This document shows positions 22,633 through 34,608 of a DNA stretch of 64,000 nt, piece by piece. Below the pieces are notes generated by a model. The model was not told the origin of the DNA. It worked only from the letters and a program-made list of their open reading frames with translations, and made no database searches. How positions within the stretch are numbered: the first letter of the stretch is position 1; each line of letters begins with the position of its first letter. Source of the DNA: Aulostomus chinensis (taxonomy: Eukaryota; Chordata; Actinopteri; Syngnathiformes; Aulostomidae); the NCBI GenBank assembly GCA_037954235.1, contig JBBMOA010000004.1:14574601-14638600 (forward strand). Reading direction: 5' to 3'. The position numbers and the translations under genes are program-made.

Positions 22633-24343
22633 ATGCACCCCGAGAGGAAGGAGGAGGTCAATTAGACAGAAAAAGATTGCGGAGCTTGACTGTAGACGCT
22701 ACGGTGGGTCAAACCGCTGTTCTAGTTGAACTCCAGCTTATTGACCATGAAATACGGCGTCAAACAGAAGACAGGATGTCAGCGATGTCAAAGAGTCATA
22801 ATTTATCAACAAGGTTTCCCGTGAAGGCCGTGCATGAACCTGACACCCACGTGCTGATCCTGCTCGGCAACCACTTCTGTAAGGCGCTGATATTTTTTGA
22901 CCCGTTCTCCTCCGCCGATCGTCAGATCAAGACAAGATATCGGTTTTCTCTCCCGGGGTCTCAAGAAGAAAAAAGCTACGGACATTGAAAAGTTGACACT
23001 ATTAGCGAGGTAATCTATGCGCAATTAAGTGTGCCGCCTCTGTTGGAGATGCAGCCGACAGATGTTTCATCAGTGTTGATGGAGGAAACTACAAACAGAT
23101 GCTGAGGGTCACTAGTCTGGGGAGACGTACTTAATGATGATGTAATACACAGTATAGCGCGCACGGGTTTGTATGCATATGACTTCCTTCTCAGCAAACC
23201 ACTCGTGGAATTCTGCTCCGTAGCGTAGTTGGATCTGCTATCAGAGTTTCAATCGTAGTGGCGGATTTAATTAAAAATCTGTTACCCATTACTCTTAACT
23301 GATTTCATTACTGGCTGAGAGTAGAAAACCACCACCTTTAAACCGCAAATGAACTTGGTTCGTCAGTTGGATCAGCTGACTGACATGATCCTAAAATACG
23401 CATTTAAAAAAAAAAAAAAAATTCTTATAAAATAAACTAAAATTCTTTTTTTTTTTCCCAAAAGGTCTCCCGCCGGTATACTCCACCTTCAGCCTCAGTT
23501 GCAAGTAGAGGCACATAAAATTGGAGTTGAGGCCGGAAGAAACGACGTGCCAAGGAAGAACCCAGTTTGTTTAACGTTACAAGCGTCTGAGTCCATTTCT
23601 TTTTAATTAATTTCTCAGGAATAATTACATGGACCTTCGTGGAAAAAAAAAAAGTGCTGGCGTATATATTAACAGTGGGGAGTTAATTTAGGTTTGGCAG
23701 GAAAGCGCCATAAACTGGCAGAACTCCTACTTGCTATTAGCTCGCTAGGCAGAGCCGGGTGATCAATTGTTGAGGAAAAAAACCCCAACACCGGTTGCTT
23801 TGGTGAGGTGTCGGGCCACCTGGAGCAGCCGCAGCGGCTCCAGTGCACCTCGGCAAGGATTCTTCAAGTCTCTGGAGCTCTGCCAGAGGAATGGAAACCA
23901 GTCTTCCTAAAGAACCTACCTCATTTTAGTTTTTGGAAAGTGCCATCAAACTTTTATATCCGTTTCACCACTCACTTAGGCAACCCTTGAAAGGCGAAAG
24001 TGGCTGTTTAGTCCAGGAGTTTTATGAAATTTAAGTATTTGGATTATTCCAATCATGCATTGAAGGCCACAGAAATATCGATAACAAACAGGGTCCTCTT
24101 TAAAGTACCGCCATCTAAGTTTGCCTGTGTCTTTAAATGACTGGCTGCAAGCAGATTAATTGATTCTAATCAAAACCATCACACTCAAGAGTTCTGGTTA
24201 TATTTTGGAAAGGAGATAGAAGAGAGGAGATGAGGAGTGCGATGGACAGAGTTGGAGGAGGGGTGAAGGAGAGCGTCAGACAGATAAGACGAGCCCTCGT
24301 GTCACGTTGGAATCATCAGATATGAGATCAGGGTCAAGTTGGG

Positions 24344-24366
24344 TTTTTTTTTTTTTTTTTTTTTTT
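24344..24366. repeat. poly-T run (about 23)
   Basis: Uninterrupted thymine homopolymer after gttggg. Confidence 0.9.
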
Positions 24367-25041
24367 GGACAAAATCTTATTAAACAAAAAAAGGTACACT
24401 TCTGAATGAGGACCAGTATTTTCCATAAAATCCTGTTTGATGGACCTCAATGTGGCTCTAAGCTATTCCAAAATTCACCAAACACATGAAAACATTCAGA
24501 TTTGTATCTTTTTTTTTTTTTTAAAACGTTGAATTTTCTTACTCTTGAAAAATAAGAACAAAAAGGAAACAAAATCACCCCCGAACTACTGTAACTCAAC
24601 CTACCATATCTGAACCAAATTGTTCACGTGTGTGTGTGTGCGCGCGCCTCTATGATGTCCTAGATGATGCAAAGCTGCATGTCGAAGCAGCATGTGTAGT
24701 TACCACAGTTCCTTCTATATTTTGCCCTGAGGTCCCTGCTCAGTAATGCTTTCAGCTTTCAATAAATTCTTAATTTCCCACAAAAAAAATAATTTTTGAA
24801 TGTTTTCAGGTTTTTTTTTTCCCCCTCTTAATTGGGGATCAGAAGCACCCTGTATTTAGTTTTTGAATGATACATATTATTTAAAAAAAAAACAACAACC
24901 CAATAGTAACAAACTTTTGTGTTCTGAAATAATTTCTGAAATGCGGGTAACAATTTTTATGTAATTATCTTGCAAAGCTGTAATAATAGGTTATCGAACA
25001 ACAGTGCAAGTCATGGGTTCATGTGCGCGTGTGCACACAGG

Positions 25042-25070
<29 letters not shown>
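25042..25070. repeat. (CA)n microsatellite
   Basis: About 14 units, with a single CG step near the end. Confidence 0.95.
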
Positions 25071-25074
<4 letters not shown>

Positions 25075-27803
25075 TTCATTTCACTATAAAATGCAGTCCA
25101 GTGTTCCCACTCTGTAAACCGTGAAGCACCAACCCACACGCCTCATTCACTCCAGCGTGCAGCAGAGAGCAAGGCGGCTTTGTAAACATCCCCACTGAGA
25201 AGGAGGCGTACTTCTCCGCCGTGACTCATCTACATGATTTAAAAATACAAAAAAAATTAAGACGGAATGACTCGTCTTTAAGGTCGCGCCAAAAAAGTAA
25301 AAAAAATGTTTACCGCGTTTATGTTAAGCCGCTCGAAACTGAGTGTTAACGCGCGGTGGAAATTAGAGTGGGGAAAAAAAATGGATGATAAAATTGTTCC
25401 AATATATAAAAAAAAAAAAGGACAAATACGAGAGCAGGGAGAAGGATGGTGATAAGAAAAGCTCTTAAAGGCCAACAGAAAAAATGAGTGTGATAACCAA
25501 ACACCAGTAAAGAGCTCGGGAATACACAAAGAAATGAGATTCACAAAACGCTCAACCCCTCCTCCTCCTCGGCATTCGTTTTCCTGTTACTGTAATTTAC
25601 TTCCATTTCTGCAGTTTTCTTGCCCGTATGGAATTAAAATACACTCAAATATCAAATGCGTTCGTTTGTTGTTGTTTTTTCCAAAGCGTTCTCTCCTGGA
25701 TTTTTTATTTATTTATTTATTTTTTATGAGGTCACGTCGAGACAATTTAAGAATGACATTTGGTAGATGGGGGGGGAAAAAAAACCACACATTTGGATAC
25801 AATGAAATATTGATCAAAGAAGAAACCGATCAGAGGGAGAAAAAAAAAAGATAAAATATAAATGACTGTCTGATTTATTCATCCACACTTAAATTCCTTT
25901 TTCTCTGCTTAACTCTAGCAGTCCTGTGTCCTGAGAGCTGAGAGAAGACGCACCTCTCGCCCTCTGTCTTCTTTGTCCTTTCTTTCTTTTCTTTTTTTTT
26001 GAATTTTAAGTGTCTGATCCAGTAATGCTGTGGATTGGGAAAGCAAGTTTACCAGTTTTTCACCGGGCATATGTGGAAACCACGCCCGGCCGAGCACATC
26101 ATCCAACCTGCCCCTGGATTGAGATCCCAGAGGATCGGCAGTTGTTACGCCACACATCACCCAAGCTGCTGAGTCTGGCTGACGGCCACTGTCTGGAGCC
26201 TGTTGATGAACTCTAACTGACCTCTCCTATATCCTACTCACCCCCCACACACACATTTTTATATTCCTTTGGGAAAATATCTGTCACAACATGCGCAGTG
26301 TATCTGAGCCACACTGTGTGTGTATCGCCACGTTAACAACCCGCTCTCTTGCAGGTAACAGGCCCATTATTCTGACATGACTTCACGTGGAAAGTCACAA
26401 AGTTGGGTTTGCTCTCTCCCAGTGGTCATTAACAGACAAAACTCCACCCAAGTTTTGTCTGTGGCATTTGTTGGACTATTAGCGGTAGAATTTGACCTCG
26501 CTTGGTGGAAGGGCGTCGCACTGGACATGGAAGAAACCATTACATTTAACGTACAAGCATAAGATATGAGCTTCAGAGAAGTGATGGCGAACAACTCAGA
26601 ATATGGCACGACTTCTAGTAATGCGTAGAACTTTGTGCACACACTTGTAGTCGCAGCAGCTGAATAAAGTTGTGTGTTTACATGGCTCCCCCTTTCAAAA
26701 ATCTCAATTAAAGAGAATCTGTGTGCACACGCAGAGGCCCGGCGTCTGCTCTCCTCCTCTGCCACGAGTGGCTGTAGACGCTTGATCATTCATTTGCATA
26801 TAAATACACGCTTATGACAAAACTACAGCCAAGAATTTCCTTACTAGTTTATTTTTCACTTCCATTTCAGCAAATTAGATTGGGCCTGCTCTTTAAAAAG
26901 CAAGGTCACAAGTGCGCGCGCTTAAATGTCTTCCTTTATAAATCCGAGTTTGGGCGCACGCTCTTTTTCACGCACACGCATCATTTATACTATCGTCACA
27001 CGAAGTGGTGCAGCTGTCAATACGCCACAGCAAAGGTTGAATAACCCTTTAAGAGCAGTTTTGTCCTTGGCCCTCGTGGGTAAAGGCCATACTATGATAC
27101 ACAGCACCTGAAAAGATTTCCATAGCTGTTTTTGCATGTTTGCATTGCCTCAAACCGATATACATTTCCCAAGAAGATAAATTGTTGTCTGAATGCATTT
27201 CCTCCGGAGCGTATTCAGTCCTTGGCCTCTATTCATACTGAATGAAATGAAAAATCAACTTGCAAACACTTGAAATTCCCTTTAGTAAATTGAATGGATC
27301 AAATCAAGTCTTGTGAGCCTTTGCTAGGTTGCTGCACGGCAAACGGTTAAAAGCGTGGTGATTTAAAAACACTTCGGTATTCACAAGCTTTATACGTTGA
27401 GTGAATGAAGTTAATGCCAACATTAAAACGGTGGAAAGGGTAACGTCTCAGTCGGTAGCAGTTCTTCTGTTAAATTGTTGCTGTCAAGACACACAAGGTC
27501 TGCTGGTAGAAGCGGAATATTGCCTCAATTAAGTAGTTTTGGAAAGCAATAAAACACGCTGTTATGGCATCTGAGGACAGTTATACAGTCAAAGCCACAT
27601 GTGACACTTCTCCAGTATATCAAATCAACCTTATATTGTTCTCATTAAAGCCTCTATATCAAGGTTGAATAGTGCAAGCACCTTCTTTTCCTTCTAGAAG
27701 ATCAAAATTACTCTTTGGATCCAAAGTGTCCAATTCCTTCGGCTATTTAATGATCAGGTGTCTCATTTTTCCTTCCATTTCTAAAAATGCCCCTTTTTTT
27801 TTC

Positions 27804-27806
<3 letters not shown>

Positions 27807-27838
<32 letters not shown>
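27807..27838. repeat. poly-T run (32)
   Basis: The longest homopolymer in the window, preceded by T9 and C4. Confidence 0.95.
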
Positions 27839-27841
<3 letters not shown>

Positions 27842-28673
27842 TTTTCAGGGTAATTTCTCATCAGTCTCTACTTTCGTTTCCCCCATTACACCCAGGCTTC
27901 ATCTCTCTGTGTTAGAGATGTCGGCTCATTTTGCTCTCAATACCTGACACAGTGTTATTGTAATAATGGCATGAGGACATGTCTCCCACACTGCGCACTG
28001 GTGAAGAAAGACTCTTAAGTGTGTCTCCCTGCCAGGATTGTCAAGGAAAGAGGCGGCTGCAATGGAGCTTTTATTTGTTCCAGCCGTCCAGCAGTCAGCA
28101 AGCTTGTCTGACCTGGCTGCCTTGACCTCAAACTAAGCCATCTTCTCCTCGTACGTTTTGCCAATGTATTTAGTCACAGTTGTTCTTGATAGCATGGCAT
28201 GCCGGGGCTCCATGAACTCTACCAGCCCAGACTTCTGCGCCCTCGGCCTGGCAACAAATGGAGCTTTGGCTGCATGTGAGCCATGCGTGGATGCATTCCG
28301 GTGCTGCTTCTCAACGTGATTCTACACTCTCAAAACACCATTTCCATGTGACTTGTTGCATTTCATTTCGAACCTTGGGCTAGCTATGTAGCTGTTAGCA
28401 GAGTTTATCTGCAAAAAAAAACAAAAAACTGTTGAGAGCCCAACTGTTTTGCTTTCCCTCACTGAAAGGTGATCTGAATTCTTCCTTTGTTCATCAAATC
28501 ATTGGGTTCTTCTTCCCCATCTTCCCAGACTGCAGGCACCATCACCTTGTGAGGGTGCATTATTTGATGCTAATTTGCGTCTCTGATGCTAATTTGTTTG
28601 AGCACTTTGACCTTAAAACCATCTGACACTTCTTAACCTGTATTTAGATATTTGCATGAATTAGAGCAGGGTT

Positions 28674-28686
28674 TGTGTGTGTGTTT

Positions 28687-28749
<63 letters not shown>
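28674..28749. repeat. (GT)n microsatellite
   Basis: About 38 units with GTTT interruptions in the first 20 bases. Confidence 0.95.
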
Positions 28750-28789
28750 GTGTCCGCTTAGCACAAGAAATAATGCACTTGAGTTGAAT

Positions 28790-29030
28790 TTCCATTTAGC
28801 AACTCAAGCCAGTGATCAAACTCTTCTTGAATCGGTTTCATCTTCCTGTAGATAAATGCCATAGCATAATCTCTCAGTGAGACGCTCAGGCCAAAGTGCA
28901 ACAAGCCCTGAGCCTTAATGACTATCATTTGTCCTTGCCATATTGGGTGGCGATTGAATAACTTCATCGGGTGGATGAGAAAAGGCCATTTTGGTTCATT
29001 TAAGGAGATCCTTTATTGCTTTGCCAGTCA
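28790..29030. promoter_or_regulatory. Possible conserved noncoding block
   Basis: Repeat-free sequence with words such as CCATATTGGG, gattgaataac and cctttattg, beside a long microsatellite. It looks like vertebrate CNE sequence, but only an alignment can tell. Confidence 0.2.
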
Positions 29031-29486
29031 TAAATCACCAAAGAAAAGGAAGAAAATGAGACGGACAGAAAAAAACATTGAAAAGGGACCGGCGTGTACC
29101 TCTTATTAATTCTTTCCCTGCCGATGTTAAGATTCCTGTGTTTGCTGTTATGTTTTGGGGGTGTTGTTATAGATCATCTGACTACTAAAGGTCACCTGGG
29201 GAAGTAAAGGAACACACTGGTATGCTAACGGTATGCTAACAAAAGAAGTTCAAATGTAGAAGAAAGATGTGTACGGATGAAGGCAGAACAAAAGTTCTAG
29301 CAGACCTGTCTTTCTTTTGATATCTTCCATATTTACATATTCATTCAGACAACTTCATATTCTGTGGGTGAGTTTGGCAAAACACGTTGGCGTTAACTGA
29401 CAATTTTTAAAACTGGCAGGAAAAGTCAAGATTAGAGATTGAATCACATTGCATATATCTCTGATCTTTGTGTCTGTGGTGGTTTT

Positions 29487-29490
<4 letters not shown>

Positions 29491-29523
<33 letters not shown>

Positions 29524-29529
29524 TGTGTC
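29491..29529. repeat. (GT)n microsatellite
   Basis: About 16 GT units with a TCTGTGTCT end, directly upstream of the LINE fragment at 29613. Confidence 0.95.
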
Positions 29530-29612
29530 TCAATGCCAGTGGCAGTGTACTGCATCCAAGCAAAGTTACAGGAACTGCGCCGTTTTAGCTGCGTTGCCTG
29601 GGGACTGTGGGA

Positions 29613-30200
29613 GAGGGACTCTATCGCTTGTGTCACGACCAGGTCCTAAAGGCAGCAGTCGATTCCATTAGCCAAGCGAAACAACTAGCATCCAGCAAAA
29701 CATCTGTTGCATTCATCCAGGCAGGGGAGAACCCACTGGCCCAGACAGAGGTGTTGACAGGCTCCTTGTAACTGCCGAGGTTTGGCAGCAGAAAGTCAAC
29801 CTGGGTAAGCAGCTTAAATTCCCAGAAAACACTTTTGGGACATCAACATAAGTGGTCCTGCTGGAGCTGAGGACCAGTCAGGTGTCAGTCAATGCCAACC
29901 AGGAAGACCAGGTGGAAAAGGTGTACAAGAGAAAGAGAGCCAGTAGGACCTGGTAGAGTGCTGGAGGCAGAAACGGCCAGAACAATGCATCCTTAATGAG
30001 GTGGTCTGCAGAGGCTTTGCAGGCCAGTACAAGGCCCTCTAGCTCCTTGGCACCACCGGACTGCACAGTAAAAAAGCTATCAAAAATTCCACCAAGGCTT
30101 CAGTTAAGGCATCCAAATGGCTGTGGATCAAGAAGGGGGGTGTGGGGAGCTCTGTGGGCAACACAATCCACTTGGTCACAAGCTCAGGCCTGATCAACTC
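29613..30200 (+). pseudogene. Decayed LINE C-terminal fragment (restriction-like endonuclease type)
   Basis: Three reading frames together spell the C-terminal region of a teleost LINE. From 29634: HDQVLKAAVDSI and KTSVAFIQAGENP, stopped by TAA at 29769. From 29774: AEVWQQKVNLGKQLKFP, then VVLLEL at 29852, the position where related elements have a LELTVPW segment of a restriction-like endonuclease. From 30001: VVCRGFAGQYKAL, a TAG at 30040, then KKAIKNSTKASVKASKWLWI. At least two frameshifts and several stops make it inactive. The assignment to the R2/R4-like endonuclease group is from remembered family sequence and is less sure than the LINE call itself. Confidence 0.7.
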
Positions 30201-31219
30201 TGCCTGGGCGAGGGTGTATGAGTTTTGACTGAAACAGGCTGGCGCTGTGGTTAGTGTTTTGGTAGGAAGTGCACCGCTGTGGTCCACATTAAAATATGCC
30301 CTCCTCTGGATTGAAATGGGAAATCATGCCCCCACGTGAGTGATCTCCTGCTGGCTGATCCTGTCTTGTGCCCTAGCATCACTGGTGCTGGCATTTTCCC
30401 ATAGGCGCACGCATACATCCTTTATGCCTGGTTTCCACATACACATGCCCCTGCAGGGCAACAGAAACAGCTGCTGATTAGCAGTGTGAGAAGATCCTTT
30501 TGTCATTCTCTTCAGCACCTAAAAGTGGAATAATAATGACACACCTCGCGGCCTCGTCTCACCAAATGGCGTATAAATAGTCACTTCTTAAGTCATCTGG
30601 CGGGCTGTTTTTATGCATTTGGTGCTTTCTGTGTGCCATTTAAGTACCATTCGTTTGTATTGTATCTTATTATTGGCAGCCACACCGCGTGACTGCATTT
30701 ATAACAGCCGTTGCATTTTATTTTCATTGCATTCCAACAGTGTACATATATAATGCTAGTTTGGCAGCTACTACAATGGATGCTATGGTGGTTGCTATAA
30801 ACCCTGCTGAAACTACTGGCTACACATTATTTAGCTCACACGTAGCCGGTTAGCATGGTTTTGCAAGCACGGTCTATTGAAAAGCTTGCTTGCTTGAGGC
30901 ATTGAAATAATTTTTTTCCGGGAAATGTACAACAGCGGCGCGCTGAAGATACACATATGTTGAATTTGGGGGGTTGAGTATGAACAGAACATTTCACATT
31001 CTCTTACTTTAATGACATTTTAATTTACATCGTCAAGTGCGAGTGCTAAACAAGTGACATTCTCATCGTGGTGAGCAAACGTTAGCATGAGCTAAAATAA
31101 CTGCTGGAGCTTGCTAGGAGGACTGTAGGACTTTCTCTTGTTGTTATCATTTGCAGGTAATGGAGTTCACATACAATACATTCTGGCGACATGGAAGGTC
31201 AGGAACATTTGTGATGGAG

Positions 31220-31222
<3 letters not shown>

Positions 31223-31268
<46 letters not shown>
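31223..31268. repeat. (CA)n microsatellite
   Basis: Perfect tract of about 23 units. Confidence 0.95.
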
Positions 31269-31269
<1 letters not shown>

Positions 31270-31742
31270 TCAGATTAATATTCACATGTGGTCAGCTCCG
31301 GGTCTAGTAAACGGAAAGTGTGATAAATGCAGATTATCATGATCTCCTTGAGAAGGGAAGTCTTACATTTTCAGTGACATGCCAAGTGGAGCCGTCTGCT
31401 ATAAATGCTGTCAATCAATATTCCTGGCAGCTTCTGTTATGGCCACTGTTGAATAACAGTCAGCTGACCCCACCTATCTGCGTGACCTTCAACAGTTTTG
31501 ACACCCACACACCAGACTGGAGAGAGCAAAATAACACAGATACACACACACACGCGCACGCAAATCCACATATATTTGCTCACACAGATGTGTTGTACAC
31601 ACAAAAATATGTACTATACATGAGTACAGGACCACATTGAGAATGATGGGTTGTCTGCTTCAGGGAGTAATGAATTTATATCCTCTGTCAGCACCACTGA
31701 AGGACAGCCGCAGTGGCTTTGTCATAGCTGAGTGGACACCGT

Positions 31743-31762
31743 ACACACACACACACACACAC
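31743..31762. repeat. (AC)n microsatellite
   Basis: Perfect tract of ten units. Confidence 0.9.
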
Positions 31763-32274
31763 CTCCAAGACTACATCCTTGCTGTGAAGGTGGCACCTAT
31801 GCAGAGATAGCAACCTTTTTTATTTTACATAAAGAAAGCAAACAAAAAAAATTCCCCAGGTGTACGCATTCTGAAGTCTGTCAGAAACATTCTTTTGCAA
31901 ATAAACTCTGTTTCCTCCGAGAAAGCAGGCAGTTTTTGCCGTTTTACCATCTTTTATTCACCGTTTCGGCACTTTCCATATATATTTTATGTACCAGTCA
32001 GAAAATGTTTAGCTTTAAAATCAGCTTGCTCTTGTTTTATTTAATTATTTATTTTTTTAAAGCCGCTGTACTTGCAGGAGCAAAAGCAGTCAATCATTTT
32101 TAGAGTGGAAAAAAAAATTGTATATTATTGATTCAAAACACAAAAATCAATAGTGGGGGTGATCGTACCTCGACACAGACTGTTAAGTATATTTACAGCA
32201 ATCCGGAGGTGTGAGAAAATATTTCACTTTAACAGCAGAGGGGACAAGTCTTACAACCTCTTAAACGATGATGT

Positions 32275-32330
32275 GATTGTGATGACGTCACTTAATCGCC
32301 GTTTTTTTCTTCTTCTTCTTCGCGGTCCTG
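32275..32330 (+). promoter_or_regulatory. Candidate promoter with perfect CRE
   Basis: The palindrome TGACGTCA at 32283-32290 is the full cAMP-response element bound by CREB/ATF factors. It is followed by T7 and (CTT)n pyrimidine sequence and CGCGG, a TOP-like start region. CpGs are clearly more frequent from here to 32450 than in the flanks, and there is no TATA box. Confidence 0.45.
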
Positions 32331-32442
32331 CAGCATACCAACGAGCCCCGATCGACCGATGCAGAACCTTTATGTCGTCTGCGCAATTACCTTTTAAAAC
32401 ACACCGAATTAACCTCGGTGTCAGGAAACATGGCCTCAGCTG
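32310..32442 (+). other. Candidate first exon (5' UTR plus ATG)
   Basis: The 3' border is strong: CAGCTG|gtgagt at 32442/32443. An ATG at 32430-32432 has a good Kozak context (AAC before, G after) and reads M-A-S-A before splitting a codon in phase 1. If joined to the exon candidate at 33401 the frame ends at once (MASAV then stop), making it a five-residue upstream frame. Joined to another exon it could be the true start. The transcription start is set only approximately, at the pyrimidine tract. Confidence 0.4.
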
Positions 32443-32646
32443 GTGAGTAACGTAACACAAAATCACCAGAGACAAATATTGATGTTTAAATAAGTGAAAA
32501 TAAAACGTGACGCGACCACGTTCAGCTCAGTTTTGTAGTAAATACATGTGAAAAGCACACGTTCTTATCCAGGTATCATTTATTTAAAGAAATACTTGAA
32601 ATACTAAAATCTAGGCAGTACTCAGTAGACTGTTTGCATTTTTAAA

Positions 32647-32661
32647 CCCCCCCCCCCCCCC
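32647..32661. repeat. poly-C run (15)
   Basis: Uninterrupted cytosine homopolymer followed by T7. Confidence 0.95.
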
Positions 32662-33400
32662 TTTTTTTAAGTTTATTTTCTTTGGCTTGATTTCAAGAAA
32701 ACAGTTATTAGCGCTCGCTTTGTTTGTGTAAGTGCTGTTGCGTAAATCCTCCTCGGTGTTCTTGAGGCATTAATAATTAATTCTTAAGTGAGGTTAGAAT
32801 TTAATGTAATAAATAAGAGCGTCAATAATTCATTTGATACGAGTTTGAACTTAAAATCGGATGTGATTAAACAACAACGCCACGCAAACAGCACTGTTGA
32901 TACGTGTTTCTTAAGATTCCCTGCTGCTTGTCGACTTCCATCAGCTGAAATCATTCTGACATCTAAAACTAGAGCAGTCAACTTTTAAGAGACTTTCAAG
33001 GACTTTAAATCTTTTTTTTCTTTTTTTTTACACAACAGGCAGCAAATGAGGTCTTTCATCTGGTAAAATAACATTTTTTTCTCCGTGTGACTTCTGACTT
33101 CCTCTTTTCAGTTGTTTTCATGCATTTTAACAACTTTTCGCACATCTGTTTGACTGCTGTGGGTGCGTAGGAGATGACCAGGGGCCCTGAACACAGAGCT
33201 TTTGCTTCTGACTTGTTTTCATGCTAAAATACTGTTTAATTTATTTATTTTTTGGCTCCGTTCAGTTTTCTAATCGTAGGAATTTTAACCTTGACCGGAC
33301 TGTAGTCCCTTAACTATCGTTATATTTTTGCCACTTAATCATTGCAGCTAACCGACTAAACGTTATTCTGTCCTTCCTCTTCCTCTTCTTTTACTTGTAG

Positions 33401-33542
33401 TTTAAGGGCTATCTCTCCTGGAGTCTTAGTGACTGCCCTCCGCGGTGTTAGGAGACGTCACATCAACATAAATGCAGCACTGTGACACCACGACTCAGCA
33501 GGGAGCCAGGGTAGCGTGCTAAACCTTGGCTAGCTCCCCTGG
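33401..33542 (+). other. Candidate internal exon, noncoding or 5' UTR
   Basis: It is preceded by an excellent polypyrimidine tract and acceptor (cttcctcttcttttacttgtag) and followed by CCCCTGG|gtgagt. The longest open frame inside reads LRAISPGVLVTALRGVRR and stops at TGA 33481-33483. The frame from the ATG at 32430 stops at its second codon here. I therefore favour a 5' UTR exon or a noncoding transcript over coding sequence. Confidence 0.35.
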
Positions 33543-33581
33543 GTGAGTAATTACATGCTTGTTCGCACTGCGCATACTCCC

Positions 33582-33583
<2 letters not shown>

Positions 33584-33614
<31 letters not shown>
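33584..33614. repeat. (CA)n microsatellite
   Basis: About 15 perfect units just after the candidate exon at 33401-33542. Confidence 0.95.
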
Positions 33615-33616
<2 letters not shown>

Positions 33617-33832
33617 CCACCAAGGACTCTGTTTGACGATGCATACGTGGGACACCTACATCGCATCCCACTGCACCATGTCAGACAGCAACTTAGAACA
33701 AAAAGGTAATTCAATCACAGGCCTGTGGATTTGGAAAGCCTCCTAGATTCTTACATGGCAAACAGCAGGTCTACGCCGCTGTAATCCGATTGCATTACTT
33801 ACAAAAGACGCTTTGGCTTTATTCAACTATAT

Positions 33833-33860
33833 ACACAGACACACACACACACACACACAC
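33833..33860. repeat. (AC)n microsatellite
   Basis: About 13 units with one GA step. Confidence 0.9.
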
Positions 33861-34389
33861 ATCTGCATACGCACACTGCTTTTGTGTAAAAGATAAACAG
33901 TTTTATGCAATCTCCCGGACACAAAGGCACATTTTCTGGCCAAAAGCATCTATTTTCTCTGCCTGTGGTGGAATTGAAGGAGAGATAATCGTATAGAGAA
34001 AGACAGAAGGACGGAGAGAGGGAGAGAGAAAGAGAGAAGGGGGTGGAAGCAGGTGGCGAGAAACAAAGTTGTCTTGGTATTAATACGAGGCTTGAAGGCA
34101 GCGCTGTCGTTTATTCCAGAAGGTTTTTTTTTTTTTTTTTTTCCAGTGTATTTTTGTTTGCAGATTTGTCCGGTACACTTGTAACACTGTACTCATGCAT
34201 GCATCATCCATCTGTGCTTGTTTGTTCTCGCACAGCTGAACTTTTTGTTTTTTGGACATTTTTTTTGGTTTTGTTTTGTTTTGGTTGTTGGTCTTTAAAT
34301 AGATGAAAGCAATTCTCCGTGCTCCTGCAGGGCTGCATTCCACTTCTTTTTCAACACAAAGTGCTTTAATTCTCCTTCACAATCGTCCC

Positions 34390-34608
34390 CGTCGATCGTT
34401 GTGGTCATGAGCGCATCAGTAGGCCGAAAGGGTTCGATCCTCTCTTCCCACGGAGACCTGCCCAAGTGCCCTTGAGCAAGAAACGGAACCCCTTATTGCC
34501 CCTGACGAATATACCCTTACATGTGTGAATGAGCAACATTGTACAGTAATTTGAGTACCACTAAGGTAGAAGTACGCACTATAAATACAGTCCATTTACC
34601 ATTTACCC
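34390..34608 (+). mobile_element. tRNA-derived SINE, second family (AFC/ROn-like)
   Basis: It has a pol III B box GGTTCGATCC at 34431-34440 with a weak A-box-like segment before it. The phrases gcccttgagcaagaaac, ccccttattgcccctg and gtgtgaatgagcaac follow, and it ends ataaatacagtccatttacc with a second ATTTACC unit. This body and tail are typical of an abundant percomorph SINE; the family name is from memory. The left border is approximate and no target duplication is clear. Confidence 0.6.

Larger units (their letters stand above)
22633..29490. other. Non-genic stretch
   Basis: It holds poly-A/T runs near 23403, 24344 and 24512, (CA)n at 25042-25070, a 32-base poly-T at 27807-27838 and a (GT)n at 28674-28749. 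28790-29030 is repeat-free and conserved-element-like. A plus-strand frame of about 110 codons runs to the TGA at 22988 (for example AVLVELQLIDHEIRR) and matches no family I know. Confidence 0.5.
30201..32270. other. Non-genic stretch
   Basis: It holds (CA)n tracts at 31223-31268 and 31743-31762 and a short one near 31541, plus A/T-rich unique DNA upstream of the candidate promoter at 32283. No exon is supported. Confidence 0.55.
33543..34389. other. Non-genic stretch with CA tracts
   Basis: It contains (CA)n at 33584-33614 and 33833-33860, a (GA)-rich run near 34010-34035 and poly-T at 34123-34142. A short segment with ATG (33678) and a donor-like AAAAG|gtaatt at 33705 could be an exon, but its acceptor is poor. 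Confidence 0.5.

Noticed and set aside
26367..26789. 140-codon minus-strand frame
   Set aside because: No ATG-supported start in good context, no splice borders and no recognised motif; the opposite strand is partly open too.
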